A stretch of DNA of 42,558 bases from the NCBI GenBank assembly GCA_028876375.1, contig JAGWSB010000010.1:1-42558 (forward strand), written 5' to 3'. Within the stretch, counting starts at the first letter, position 1. Each line of letters starts with the position of its first letter. Shown one piece after another: positions 35,393 through 42,558 of the stretch. The notes under the pieces were generated by a model, which was not told where the DNA came from, did no database searches, and saw nothing but the letters and a program-made list of their open reading frames with translations. The position numbers were made by a program, and so were the translations under genes. This DNA comes from Chloroflexota bacterium (GTDB lineage: Bacteria; Chloroflexota; Limnocylindria; P2-11E).

Positions 35393-38300
35393 GTGCTTCC
35401 TCTGCGGCGCGAGAGGAAGGAGGCCGCCATCCGCCCGTTCGTCCACCTGCACACCCACAGCGAGTTCAGCCTGCTCGACGGCCTCTCCCGGATCGACGAC
35501 CTCGTCGCGCGGGCGAAAGAGCTCGCGATGCCCGCGCTCGCCCTCACCGATCACGGCGCGCTGTACGGCGCGATCGACCTCTACGTCGCCGCCAAGCAGG
35601 CGGGCATCAAGCCGATCGTCGGCGTCGAGACCTACGTCGCGCGCGGGAGCCGCTTCGACCGCGACGCGCGCATCGAGGGCCACGGGCGACCGTTCCACCT
35701 CGTCCTGCTGGCGAAGGACTTCGACGGCTACCAGGCGCTCGTAAAGCTCATCACCGCCGCGCACCTGGAGGGCTACTACTACCGCCCGCGCATCGACAAG
35801 GAGCTCATCCGCCAGCACGCCGGCCACCTCATCGCGCTGTCCGCGTGCCTTCAGGGAGAGGTCTCGCGCGCCATCCAGGAGGAGGGCCTCGACGCCGCGG
35901 TGGCGGTCGCGGAGGAGCACCGCGAGCTGTTCGGCGAGGGCAACTACTTCCTCGAGCTCATGGACCACGGCATCCCGGAGCAGGCGCAGGCGTCGCGGGG
36001 CATCCGCGAGGTCGCGAAGCGCACCGGCATCCCGCTGGTCGTGACGAACGACCTCCACTACGTCAACGCCGACGACGCCGAGGCCCAGGACGTCATGGTC
36101 TGCATCCAAAGCGGCAAGACGATCGACACCCAGGACCGTCTGAAGATGATCGACCACCCCGAGCTGTGGATGAAGAGCGGCGATCAGATGGCCGAGCTGT
36201 TCCCACAGGACGGCGAGGCCATCGACAACACCCTGCGGATCGCGGAGATGGTCGACATCGACCTCCCCCTCGGCCAGATCCGCCTGCCGCACTTCCCGCT
36301 GCCCGAGGGGCGGACCGCGGACGAGCAGCTGCGCGCCATGGCGGAAGCCGGGGTCGCGCGCAAGTACGGCTCGATCACGCCGGAGCTGCGCGCACGCCTC
36401 GAGCACGAGCTCCACATCGTCCAGGAGACCGGGTACTCGGGATACATCCTCATCGTCCAGGACTTCATCCGCTTCGCGAAGGAGCAAGGGATCCTCACCG
36501 CCGTCCGCGGATCCGCGGGCGGATCGCTCGTGACCTACGCCATCGAGCTCACCGACATCGACCCCATCCGCTACGGCCTCATCTTCGACCGCTTCCTCAA
36601 CCTCGAGCGCTTCACGCAGCCGGACATCGACGTCGACTTCGAGGACGACCGCCGCGACGAGGTCATCGCCTACGTCACGCAGAAGTACGGCGCGGACCGG
36701 GTCGCGCAGATCGGAACGTTCAACACGATGCTCGCGCGCGCGGCCGTGCGCGACGTCGCGCGCGTCCTGGGGATGCCGTACGGCGAGGCCGACCGCGTCG
36801 CGAAGACGATCCCCTTCGGCTCGACGCTCGACGAAGCGCGCGAGATGGTCGGCGAGCTCAAGCAGCTCGAGGAGGAGCCGCACGTCGTCCGCCTCCTCGA
36901 CCTCGCCGAGAAGGTCGAGGGCCTCGTACGCTCGACGGGGACGCATGCCGCGGGCGTGGTCATCACGCGCGACCCGCTCACCGAGCTGGTCCCGCTCGAG
37001 CGGTCGAAGGGCAAGGCCGACGCCATCCAGACCCAGCTCGAGGACAAGGCGCTCGAGAAGCTCGGCGTCCTCAAGTTCGACTTCCTCGGGCTCGCGAACC
37101 TCACCATCCTCGACCGCGCGCTCGAGCTCATCCGCGAGAAGCGCGGCGTCACGATCACGCGCGAGGAGATCCCGCTCGACGACCGCAAGACGTTCGAGCT
37201 GCTCGCGTCGGGCGAGACGACCGGCATGTTCCAGCTCGAGTCGGCGGGGATGCGGCGGCACATCAAGGATCTGAAGCCCGACCGCGTCGAGGACGTCATG
37301 GCCATGGTCGCGCTCTTCCGACCGGGGCCGATGGAGTGGATCCCCACGTACATCCGCCGCAAGCGCGGACAGGAGCCCATCACGTACGACCACCCGGCGC
37401 TCGAGCCCGTGCTCAAGGGGACGTACGGCGTCATGGTCTATCAGGAGGACGTCATGGCGGTGACCCAGGCGCTCGCCGGGTTCTCGCTCGCCGAGGCGGA
37501 CGTCCTCTGCTACACGATCCGCAAGAAGATCCGCGAGAAGCTCGACGCGCAGAAGACGAAGTTCATGTCCGGCGCGCACAAGCAGGGCGTGCCGATGGAC
37601 GTCATCGAGAAGGTGTGGGCGAACTTCGAGCCCTTCGCGCGGTACGGCTTCAACCGCGCGCACGCGGCGATCTACGGGATGATCGCTTACCACACCGCCT
37701 ACCTCAAGGCGAACTACACCGCGGAGTACATGACCGCCGTCCTCTCGACCGAGATGGGATCGCCGGAGCGCGTCGCCATCGCCGTCGCGGAATGCCGGCG
37801 CCTCGGCATCGAGGTCCTTCCGCCGGACATCAGCGCGAGCGAGCTCGGGTTCGTGGTCGACGGGAACACGATCCGCTTCGGGCTCGGCGCGGTGAAGAAC
37901 GTCGGCCAGGGCGCGGTCGAGACGATCATCGAGGCGCGCCGCGCCGGCGGGGCGTTCCGGTCGCTCGACGACCTGTGCCAGCGCGTCGACCTGCAGCGCG
38001 TCAACAAGCGCGTCCTCGAGTCGCTCGTGAAGTGCGGCGCGTGCGACGCCTTCGGCCCGCGTCTCGCGCAGCTGGACAAGCTCGATGCCGTGCTCTCCAC
38101 GGCGCAGCGGGAGCAGAAGGACCGCGCCAGCGGGCAGGTCGGTCTCTTCGACATGTTCGCCGCCGTCCCCGACGCCGGACGCGTCGACGGGCCGGAGGCG
38201 CCGCGCCGCGAGCTCCTGGGGTGGGAGAAGGAGCTCCTCGGCATCTACCTCTCGCAGCACCCGCTCCAGGAGTACAGCCAGCGCCTCCCGGCCGATCTCG

Positions 38301-39025
38301 TCGTCACCTACCTCGCCGAGCTGCGCGAGGCGGGGGACGACCTCGTCACCGTCGCGTGCGTCGTGACGAGCGCGCGGAAGCACGTCACGAAGAACAAGCA
38401 GCTCATGCTCTTCGCCCAGGTCGAGGACCTCACCGGGTCCGCCGAGGTGACCGTCTTCCCGCGCACGTACGAGGCGACGAGCGGCGTGTGGGCTTCCGAC
38501 GAGATCCTTCTCGTCCTCGCGCGCGTCGAGCAGCGGGACGACGCGGCGCAGCTGCTCTGCGAGCACGCGGCCCGCTTCGACGAGGCCGGCATCGCCGAGA
38601 TACGCGCGAAGACCGAGGAGCGCCGCGCGTTCCTTGCGCGGAAGCAGAAGTGGTCCGGGAACGGCGGCGGGTATCGCGCGAACGGCAACGGCAACGGCAA
38701 CGGCAGCGGCGGCACGGCAAATGGGAACGGGCACGTCGTGGCGCCTCCGCCTCCCCTCCCGACGCCCGCGTCGGCCGCTCCGCCGATCCTCGTGCGCTTC
38801 CGCGCGGCGCTCGATTACGAGCGCTCCATCGCCCTCTTCCAGCGCATCCAGGGCGTCCTCGACAAGCACCCCGGCGCGTCGCCCGTCGCGCTCGAGCTCC
38901 CGCGCGCGCAGGGGATGCCGCAGCGCGTACGCACGTCGTTCCGCGCGCAGGCGTCGGACGATCTCGCCGCGGCGATCGAGCGCGAGGTGGGCGACGTCGT
39001 CGAAGTCGTCGTGGAGAGCGTCTAG
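35393..39025 (+). CDS. dnaE: DNA polymerase III subunit alpha
   Basis: 1210 aa, the replicative polymerase catalytic subunit. The N-terminal PHP domain keeps HLHTH (H18, H20, H22), LTDHGALYG, SACLQGE, ELMDHGI and NDLHY, so its metal site looks complete and proofreading by PHP is possible. Polymerase aspartates are in PDIDVDF (D411, D413, D415) and LKFDFLGL near 565. The HhH and OB-fold (VTVACVVTSARKHVTKN... VEDLTG) domains follow. A low-complexity NG-repeat linker (about 1097-1120) leads to a short C-terminal domain. The GTG at 35393 is the start called. A striking AGGAAGGAGG (35411-35420) lies inside the frame, five bases before an ATC codon. Confidence 0.97.
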   Translation: MLPLRRERKEAAIRPFVHLHTHSEFSLLDGLSRIDDLVARAKELAMPALALTDHGALYGAIDLYVAAKQAGIKPIVGVETYVARGSRFDRDARIEGHGRPFHLVLLAKDFDGYQALVKLITAAHLEGYYYRPRIDKELIRQHAGHLIALSACLQGEVSRAIQEEGLDAAVAVAEEHRELFGEGNYFLELMDHGIPEQAQASRGIREVAKRTGIPLVVTNDLHYVNADDAEAQDVMVCIQSGKTIDTQDRLKMIDHPELWMKSGDQMAELFPQDGEAIDNTLRIAEMVDIDLPLGQIRLPHFPLPEGRTADEQLRAMAEAGVARKYGSITPELRARLEHELHIVQETGYSGYILIVQDFIRFAKEQGILTAVRGSAGGSLVTYAIELTDIDPIRYGLIFDRFLNLERFTQPDIDVDFEDDRRDEVIAYVTQKYGADRVAQIGTFNTMLARAAVRDVARVLGMPYGEADRVAKTIPFGSTLDEAREMVGELKQLEEEPHVVRLLDLAEKVEGLVRSTGTHAAGVVITRDPLTELVPLERSKGKADAIQTQLEDKALEKLGVLKFDFLGLANLTILDRALELIREKRGVTITREEIPLDDRKTFELLASGETTGMFQLESAGMRRHIKDLKPDRVEDVMAMVALFRPGPMEWIPTYIRRKRGQEPITYDHPALEPVLKGTYGVMVYQEDVMAVTQALAGFSLAEADVLCYTIRKKIREKLDAQKTKFMSGAHKQGVPMDVIEKVWANFEPFARYGFNRAHAAIYGMIAYHTAYLKANYTAEYMTAVLSTEMGSPERVAIAVAECRRLGIEVLPPDISASELGFVVDGNTIRFGLGAVKNVGQGAVETIIEARRAGGAFRSLDDLCQRVDLQRVNKRVLESLVKCGACDAFGPRLAQLDKLDAVLSTAQREQKDRASGQVGLFDMFAAVPDAGRVDGPEAPRRELLGWEKELLGIYLSQHPLQEYSQRLPADLVVTYLAELREAGDDLVTVACVVTSARKHVTKNKQLMLFAQVEDLTGSAEVTVFPRTYEATSGVWASDEILLVLARVEQRDDAAQLLCEHAARFDEAGIAEIRAKTEERRAFLARKQKWSGNGGGYRANGNGNGNGSGGTANGNGHVVAPPPPLPTPASAAPPILVRFRAALDYERSIALFQRIQGVLDKHPGASPVALELPRAQGMPQRVRTSFRAQASDDLAAAIEREVGDVVEVVVESV
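38681..38704 (+). repeat. AACGGC hexanucleotide repeat in the DnaE linker
   Basis: Four perfect AACGGC units followed by AGCGGC encode an Asn-Gly repeat between the OB fold and the C-terminal domain of DnaE. Six-base slippage would preserve the frame. Confidence 0.85.
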
Positions 39026-39040
39026 AGGCTCGCTCGGCTA

Positions 39041-39841
39041 GTGCCGTATAGCGCCCGGTGTCATGCTCCGGGGGTGGACCCGACCTCAGGCGTCCCCGAG
39101 CCGGCGTCCGATCTCGCGGAGGCGATCCGGCGCGTCGAACAGGAGAAGGAAGAGTTCCTCTCGATCGTCGCGCACGAGCTGAAGACACCGCTCACGCCGC
39201 TCAAGAGCATGGCCCAGCTCATCCGCCTGCGGCTGGCGCGTGCGCGCCGCGGCGAGCGCGAGCTCGACCTCGACTCGCTCGAGCGGAACCTCGCCACGAT
39301 CGAGCGTCAGGTGGACCGTATGGACCGGCTCGTCACGGACGTACTGGAGGTGTCGCGCATCCGCCGCGGCCGGTTCGAGCTCACGCCCGCGCCGATGGAT
39401 CTCGCCGGCGTCGTCCGCGAGGCGGTGCAGCGCTGGTCGGAGGCCGTCGCCGAGGAGGGCCGGCATCGCCTCGAGCTCGACGCGCCCGCGACCCTGACCG
39501 TGACCGCCGACCAGCAGCGGATCGAGCAGGTCGTCGGCAACCTCATCGGGAACGCGATCAAGTACTCGCCCCACGGCGGGACGGTGCACGTGCGGCTCGA
39601 GGAGCGGCCGCAGGAGGCGGTGCTGACCGTCGCCGACGGCGGGATCGGGCTGGCCGAGGACGAGCTGGCGCAGATCGGGCGCGAGCCCTTCGCGCGCGGC
39701 CGGCGCGCGCACGGGTTCGCGGGCATCGGCGTCGGCCTGTACCTCTCACGTCTGGTGGCGGAGGGCCACGGCGGCCGCGTCGAGCTCGAGAGCGAGGGCG
39801 AGGACAAGGGGACGACGGCGCGCCTGATCCTGCCGCGCTGA
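39041..39841 (+). CDS. Soluble sensor histidine kinase (HisKA + HATPase)
   Basis: 266 aa, or 255 aa if the GTG at 39074 is used. After a ~25-residue lead comes a coiled-coil-like helix and the HisKA H-box SIVAHELKTPLTPLK (H45). The HATPase has N-box NLIGNAIKYSP, a G1 box reading VADGGIGLAEDE, and G2 GIGVGLYLSRLV. There is no transmembrane segment or sensor domain such as PAS or GAF, and no response regulator gene is next to it. It may be an orphan kinase or take its input from a partner protein. It starts 15 bp after dnaE. Confidence 0.92.
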   Translation: MPYSARCHAPGVDPTSGVPEPASDLAEAIRRVEQEKEEFLSIVAHELKTPLTPLKSMAQLIRLRLARARRGERELDLDSLERNLATIERQVDRMDRLVTDVLEVSRIRRGRFELTPAPMDLAGVVREAVQRWSEAVAEEGRHRLELDAPATLTVTADQQRIEQVVGNLIGNAIKYSPHGGTVHVRLEERPQEAVLTVADGGIGLAEDELAQIGREPFARGRRAHGFAGIGVGLYLSRLVAEGHGGRVELESEGEDKGTTARLILPR

Positions 39842-39844
39842 CGG

Positions 39845-39928
39845 TGCCGGAGGAGGGACTCGAACCCTCACGGGCTTGCGCCCAACGGATTTTGAGTCCG
39901 TATCGTCTACCGATTTCGACACTCCGGC
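39845..39928 (-). tRNA. tRNA-Leu (anticodon CAA)
   Basis: On the minus strand, GCCGGAG (39928-39922) pairs with CTCCGGC near the 3' end to form the acceptor stem. The anticodon stem is ACGGA/TCCGT around the loop CTCAAAA, giving anticodon CAA (codon UUG). A T-arm with GGTTCGAGTCC and a long class II variable arm (GGGCGCAAGCCC) confirm leucine. Length is 84 nt. The base after the discriminator A is followed by CCG, so CCA is not encoded. It converges on the histidine kinase gene with three bases between. Confidence 0.95.
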
Positions 39929-39949
39929 GCGACATTCATTGTCGCAGGC

Positions 39950-40735
39950 TCAGCGCGCGGCCCGCACCTCGACGACCGCACCGCGCTTCACGTTCAGCCG
40001 GTCGATCGCGCGCGCGCCGCGCATCGCCAGCTCGAGGTGGCCCGAGCTGTTGATGACCGCGACGACCTCGTCGTTCTCCGCTTCGGCGTAGAAAGAGACC
40101 AGCCGCCCGACGACGACGCTCCCGACGCCGACGGTGATCGCGCCGCGCGGCACGAGATCCTTGCCGATGTCGGTGACGACGTTGCCGAAGCGGTCGACGT
40201 GGACGATGTGCCCCGCGGCGGATCCGTCCGGACGCCGCTGCGGCGGGTGGATGGGGTAGGGGACGATCGAGTCGATCGCGTCGCCGACCTCGCGCAGCGC
40301 GGCGCCGCTCGCGAGACGAGCGGCGATGGGTGAGAAGATGTCGCGCCCGTGGAACGTCGGGCTCACGGGATGGCGCCAGAGGGCGCGCACCGTGAGCTCG
40401 ACGGCCTCGCCGTCGGTCGATCCGCGCGCGACGAGCTCGAGCGTCCCGTTGTCGGGGCCGACCGCGCGGCGCCCGTGCGCCTGGATGGCGATGCCTCTGC
40501 GGTCCGACCCGACGCCGGGATCGACGACGCACACGACCACCGTTCCCTCGGGCAGGTCGCGCCACGCCGCGTTCAGCACCCACCCGGCCTCCGTCACGTC
40601 GCCGGGGGCGATCTCGTGCGAGATGTCGATGAGCTGCGCGTCCGGGAGCGCCCCCGTGAGGACGCCCTTCATCGAGGCGACGTAGTGGTCGCGCGCGCCG
40701 AAATCGGTCAGCAGCGCGACGACGGGCCGCGTCAT
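39950..40735 (-). CDS. SAM hydroxide adenosyltransferase (DUF62 family)
   Basis: 261 aa. Characteristic segments: VVALLTDFGARDHYVASMKGVL at the N-terminus, IDISHEI, VCVVDPGVGSDRRGIA, GPDNGTLEL, TFHGRDIFSPIAARLA and VDRFGNVVTDI, then a C-terminal barrel with NSSGHLELA. Family members related to fluorinase and chlorinase hydrolyse S-adenosylmethionine to adenosine and methionine using hydroxide. The ATG at 40735 overlaps the stop of the inositol monophosphatase-family gene, so both are co-translated. A halogenase is unlikely without the fluorinase-specific loop, though I cannot align it here. Confidence 0.92.
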   Translation of the reverse strand: MTRPVVALLTDFGARDHYVASMKGVLTGALPDAQLIDISHEIAPGDVTEAGWVLNAAWRDLPEGTVVVCVVDPGVGSDRRGIAIQAHGRRAVGPDNGTLELVARGSTDGEAVELTVRALWRHPVSPTFHGRDIFSPIAARLASGAALREVGDAIDSIVPYPIHPPQRRPDGSAAGHIVHVDRFGNVVTDIGKDLVPRGAITVGVGSVVVGRLVSFYAEAENDEVVAVINSSGHLELAMRGARAIDRLNVKRGAVVEVRAAR

Positions 40736-41559
40736 TTCGCCTTCCGGGGGCGCACCAACGTCGGCATCGTACGCAGCGCGTCACGCACCAGCGCGGGCGG
40801 GCCGATGATGACCTGAGGCTCGTCCCACGTCGCCTCCGCTCCGGTCGTCAGCGAGGTCAGCGCCGCGCCCGCCTCCCGCGCGATCAGACCGCCCGCGGCG
40901 ACGTCCCAGGGGCCGAGCGCGCCGTGCACGAAGAGGTCGAAGCGGCCCGCGGCGACGTAGGCGATCTCGAGCGCGGCCGATCCGAGCATCCGCATGCGCG
41001 CGCAGTGCGCGTTGAGCATCACGAAGCGCGACGTCGGCCGCGAAGCCGCCTTGAACGCGAGGCTGCACAGGACGAAGGCGCGCGCGACCTCGCGCACGCG
41101 GGACACGTGGATCGGCGCGCCGTTGAGGCGCGCGCCGCCGCCCTCGCACGCGACGAACGTCTCTCCGGTGCGTGGGGCGTGGATCGCGCCGGCGCGGGCG
41201 CGGCCATCCTCCACGTAGGCGATGGAGACGCAGTAGAAGGGCACGCCCCGGCTGAAGTTGAGCGTCCCGTCGATGGGGTCGACCACCCAGAACCGCTCGC
41301 CGCGCCGTGTCTTCGCCGCCGCGCCCTCCTCGGCGAGGACCGGGACGCCGCGGTCGTGCTTGCGCAGCAGCCGGATGATCGCGTCCTGAGCGGCGTGGTC
41401 GGCCGCCGTCGCGAAGTTCGCGCGCCCCTTCTTGCGCTTCACGATCTCGATGCGCTCGACGTCGATCGCGTCGCCCACGAGCTGGGCGGTCGAGGCGGCG
41501 AGGTCGGCCAGGTCGGACCAGCGCCGGGCGGGCATCATGCGCGCTGTGGCGGACACCAA
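40732..41559 (-). CDS. Inositol monophosphatase family protein
   Basis: 275 aa of the Mg-dependent FIG superfamily. Metal ligands are visible: LAEEG (E77/E78), WVVDPIDGTLNF (D94, D97) and GPWDVAAGGLIAREAG near 220. These enzymes dephosphorylate inositol 1-phosphate, histidinol phosphate, fructose bisphosphate or 3'-phosphoadenosine phosphates, and motifs alone do not choose. Coupling to the SAM hydrolase may point to nucleotide or methionine salvage, by inference. The start is uncertain: GTG at 41559 overlaps the divergent sigma factor, whereas ATGs at 41538 and 41535 reduce the overlap. Confidence 0.93.
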   Translation of the reverse strand: MVSATARMMPARRWSDLADLAASTAQLVGDAIDVERIEIVKRKKGRANFATAADHAAQDAIIRLLRKHDRGVPVLAEEGAAAKTRRGERFWVVDPIDGTLNFSRGVPFYCVSIAYVEDGRARAGAIHAPRTGETFVACEGGGARLNGAPIHVSRVREVARAFVLCSLAFKAASRPTSRFVMLNAHCARMRMLGSAALEIAYVAAGRFDLFVHGALGPWDVAAGGLIAREAGAALTSLTTGAEATWDEPQVIIGPPALVRDALRTMPTLVRPRKAK

Positions 41560-42154
41560 GCCGATAGTGCATCAGCCCGACGCCGAGGCCGGCGACCTCC
41601 TGCGCCGAGCGCGGGACGGCGACCCGCGCGCCTTCGAGCAGCTCGCGCGTCAGAGCGAGCGCGCCCTGTACGGACACGTCCTGAGGATCGTCGGGAACTC
41701 CGCGGACGCGGAGGACGTCGTACAGGACGCCTTCGTGTCGGTATGGCGCTCGCTCGGCGCGTTCCAGGGCGGATCGTTCCGCGCCTGGATCTTCCGCATC
41801 GCGACCAACCGAGCGATCGACGTCATCCGCGCGCGGAGGCGGCGCGGCGAGCTGCCCCTCGAGCCGTCGGAGGACGACGAGGTCGAATGGGCCGAGCCGG
41901 CGGCGTCCGGCCCCGGCCTCGCGGAGCTGGCAAGCCAGAGCGAGGCGATCGCGGTCGTCGAGCAAGCCCTCGAGACCATCCCCGCGGAGCAGCGGGCCGC
42001 ACTCCTCTTGCGCGACGTGGAGGGCTTCGCGTACGAGGAGATCGCGCGGATCATGGCGGTGGAGGTCGGCACGGTGAAGTCGCGCATACATCGCGCACGC
42101 CTCGCCGTCCGGAACGGCCTCGTACGCCGCGGCTGGCAGGGGGCGGGCGGATGA
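41537..42154 (+). CDS. ECF-type RNA polymerase sigma factor
   Basis: 205 aa from the ATG at 41537; GTGs at 41546 and 41567 are other possible starts, and the 5' end overlaps the divergent phosphatase gene. Region 2 is clear (YGHVLRIVGNSADAEDVVQDAFVSVWRSL, then FRAWIFRIATNRAIDVIRARRR), as is region 4 (IPAEQRAALLLRDVEGFAYEEIA, then VGTVKSRIHRARLAVRN). There is an acidic linker (EPSEDDEVEW) and no region 3. It directs core polymerase to stress- or signal-specific promoters. The anti-sigma gene follows after 37 bp, suggesting release on membrane signals. Confidence 0.95.
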   Translation: MRAVADTKPIVHQPDAEAGDLLRRARDGDPRAFEQLARQSERALYGHVLRIVGNSADAEDVVQDAFVSVWRSLGAFQGGSFRAWIFRIATNRAIDVIRARRRRGELPLEPSEDDEVEWAEPAASGPGLAELASQSEAIAVVEQALETIPAEQRAALLLRDVEGFAYEEIARIMAVEVGTVKSRIHRARLAVRNGLVRRGWQGAGG

Positions 42155-42191
42155 CGGGAACCGCGCGGCCCCCGGGGGCGTCAGGACAAAG

Positions 42192-42558
42192 GTGAGGGAC
42201 GTGCACGTCGATAGCGACCTGTCCGCGTATCTCGACGGCGAGCTCGCGCCGGCCGAGAGGGCGCCGGTCGACGCCCACCTCGCCTCCTGCGCGCGCTGCC
42301 GGCAGCGGCTCGGCGAGCTCCGCGCGACCGCGGCGCTCATCGCGGCGCTCCCCACGCCAAGCCCGTCGCACTCGCTCGTGCCGGTCGTCGCCCAGCGTTG
42401 GAGCTGGCTGCGCCCCGTCCGCGCGCTCTCCGCGATAGCGACCGGCGCCTTCCTCTTCGCGTTCCTGCTCACCGCGGTCGGCCGCGGCGGCAGCGGCCTC
42501 GGCGGCGGCGACGAGTCGACCGCGATCTTCGGCGGCAGCGGCGCGACGACCGCCGCGT
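42192..42558 (+). CDS. Zinc-finger anti-sigma factor, 3' part outside window
   Basis: The frame is open from the GTG at 42192 (or GTG 42201, preceded by AAAGGTGAG) to the right edge, 122 codons. The N-terminal part HVDSDLSAYLDGEL, then HLASCARCRQRL, is the ZAS H-x3-C-x2-C anti-sigma domain that sequesters ECF factors. A transmembrane segment follows at about 77-95 (ALSAIATGAFLFAFLLTAV), with a Gly-rich outside part beginning after it. It should hold the upstream sigma factor inactive at the membrane. The extracytoplasmic domain lies outside the window. Confidence 0.9.
   Translation, partial: MRDVHVDSDLSAYLDGELAPAERAPVDAHLASCARCRQRLGELRATAALIAALPTPSPSHSLVPVVAQRWSWLRPVRALSAIATGAFLFAFLLTAVGRGGSGLGGGDESTAIFGGSGATTAA

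Noticed and set aside
35357-38869. 1170-aa open frame antisense to dnaE
   Set aside because: No domain pattern and repetitive VEDLDL-type composition; the opposite strand is a full DnaE.
42151-42195. ORF starting at the ATGA overlapping the sigma-factor stop
   Set aside because: Only 14 codons; the anti-sigma domain is in another frame starting at 42192 or 42201.

Overview
The window is strongly G+C-rich, densely coded bacterial chromosome with many 4-bp ATGA/GTGA start-stop overlaps and frequent GTG starts. A GatCAB amidotransferase, a deazaflavin (F420-type) nitroreductase homologue and apparently leaderless promoters suggest a high-GC Terrabacteria lineage, Chloroflexota (Limnocylindria-like) or Actinomycetota. 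This placement is inference: no rRNA or other decisive marker is present. Most of the window is housekeeping and central metabolism, with one clear accessory catabolic block.

Layout. 1-706 is the 5' part of an IS1595-type transposase gene cut by the window edge. 707-1300 is the only gene-free stretch over 300 bp. It holds two collinear, diverged copies of a repeat unit, each ending in a DnaA-box-like TTATCCAC. 1301-8349 carries a PcrA/UvrD helicase, an isocitrate lyase/PEP mutase-superfamily enzyme, a hot-dog thioesterase, NAD-dependent DNA ligase and a winged-helix AAA+ ATPase. 8403-10760 is a transketolase-family enzyme.

10790-20437 looks like a catabolic region built from two convergent operons. 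The plus strand encodes an FbpB-type ABC permease, an MmgE/PrpD protein, a crotonase strongly resembling p-hydroxycinnamoyl-CoA hydratase/lyase, a second enoyl-CoA hydratase and an ADP-forming acyl-CoA synthetase. The minus strand encodes an iron-type ABC substrate-binding lipoprotein, a thiolase-fold protein lacking the usual nucleophilic cysteine, and a DUF35 partner. Together they could import, CoA-activate, hydrate and cleave a side-chain-bearing (phenylpropanoid-like) acid. The transporter ATPase is absent from the window. Upstream on the minus strand, 20522-23184 encodes an M48 metalloprotease and a UbiE-like methyltransferase fused to a polytopic membrane domain.

23278-25769 carries a pirin with a palindromic operator candidate, a SnoaL-like protein, a DUF1801 protein and a deazaflavin nitroreductase. 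25766-31147 is a gatC-gatA-aminotransferase-unknown-Rieske-like-gatB operon, so three genes separate gatA from gatB. The Rieske-like protein has lost its cluster ligands. Then come AlkA and malate synthase (minus), a membrane-anchored endonuclease/exonuclease/phosphatase protein, DnaE, a soluble histidine kinase, tRNA-Leu(CAA), an S-adenosyl-L-methionine hydrolase, an inositol monophosphatase-family enzyme and an ECF sigma/anti-sigma pair cut by the right edge.

A recurring feature is a TANNNT hexamer 6-8 nt before the start codon of many operon-leading genes. This implies transcription starting at the start codon (leaderless mRNAs).
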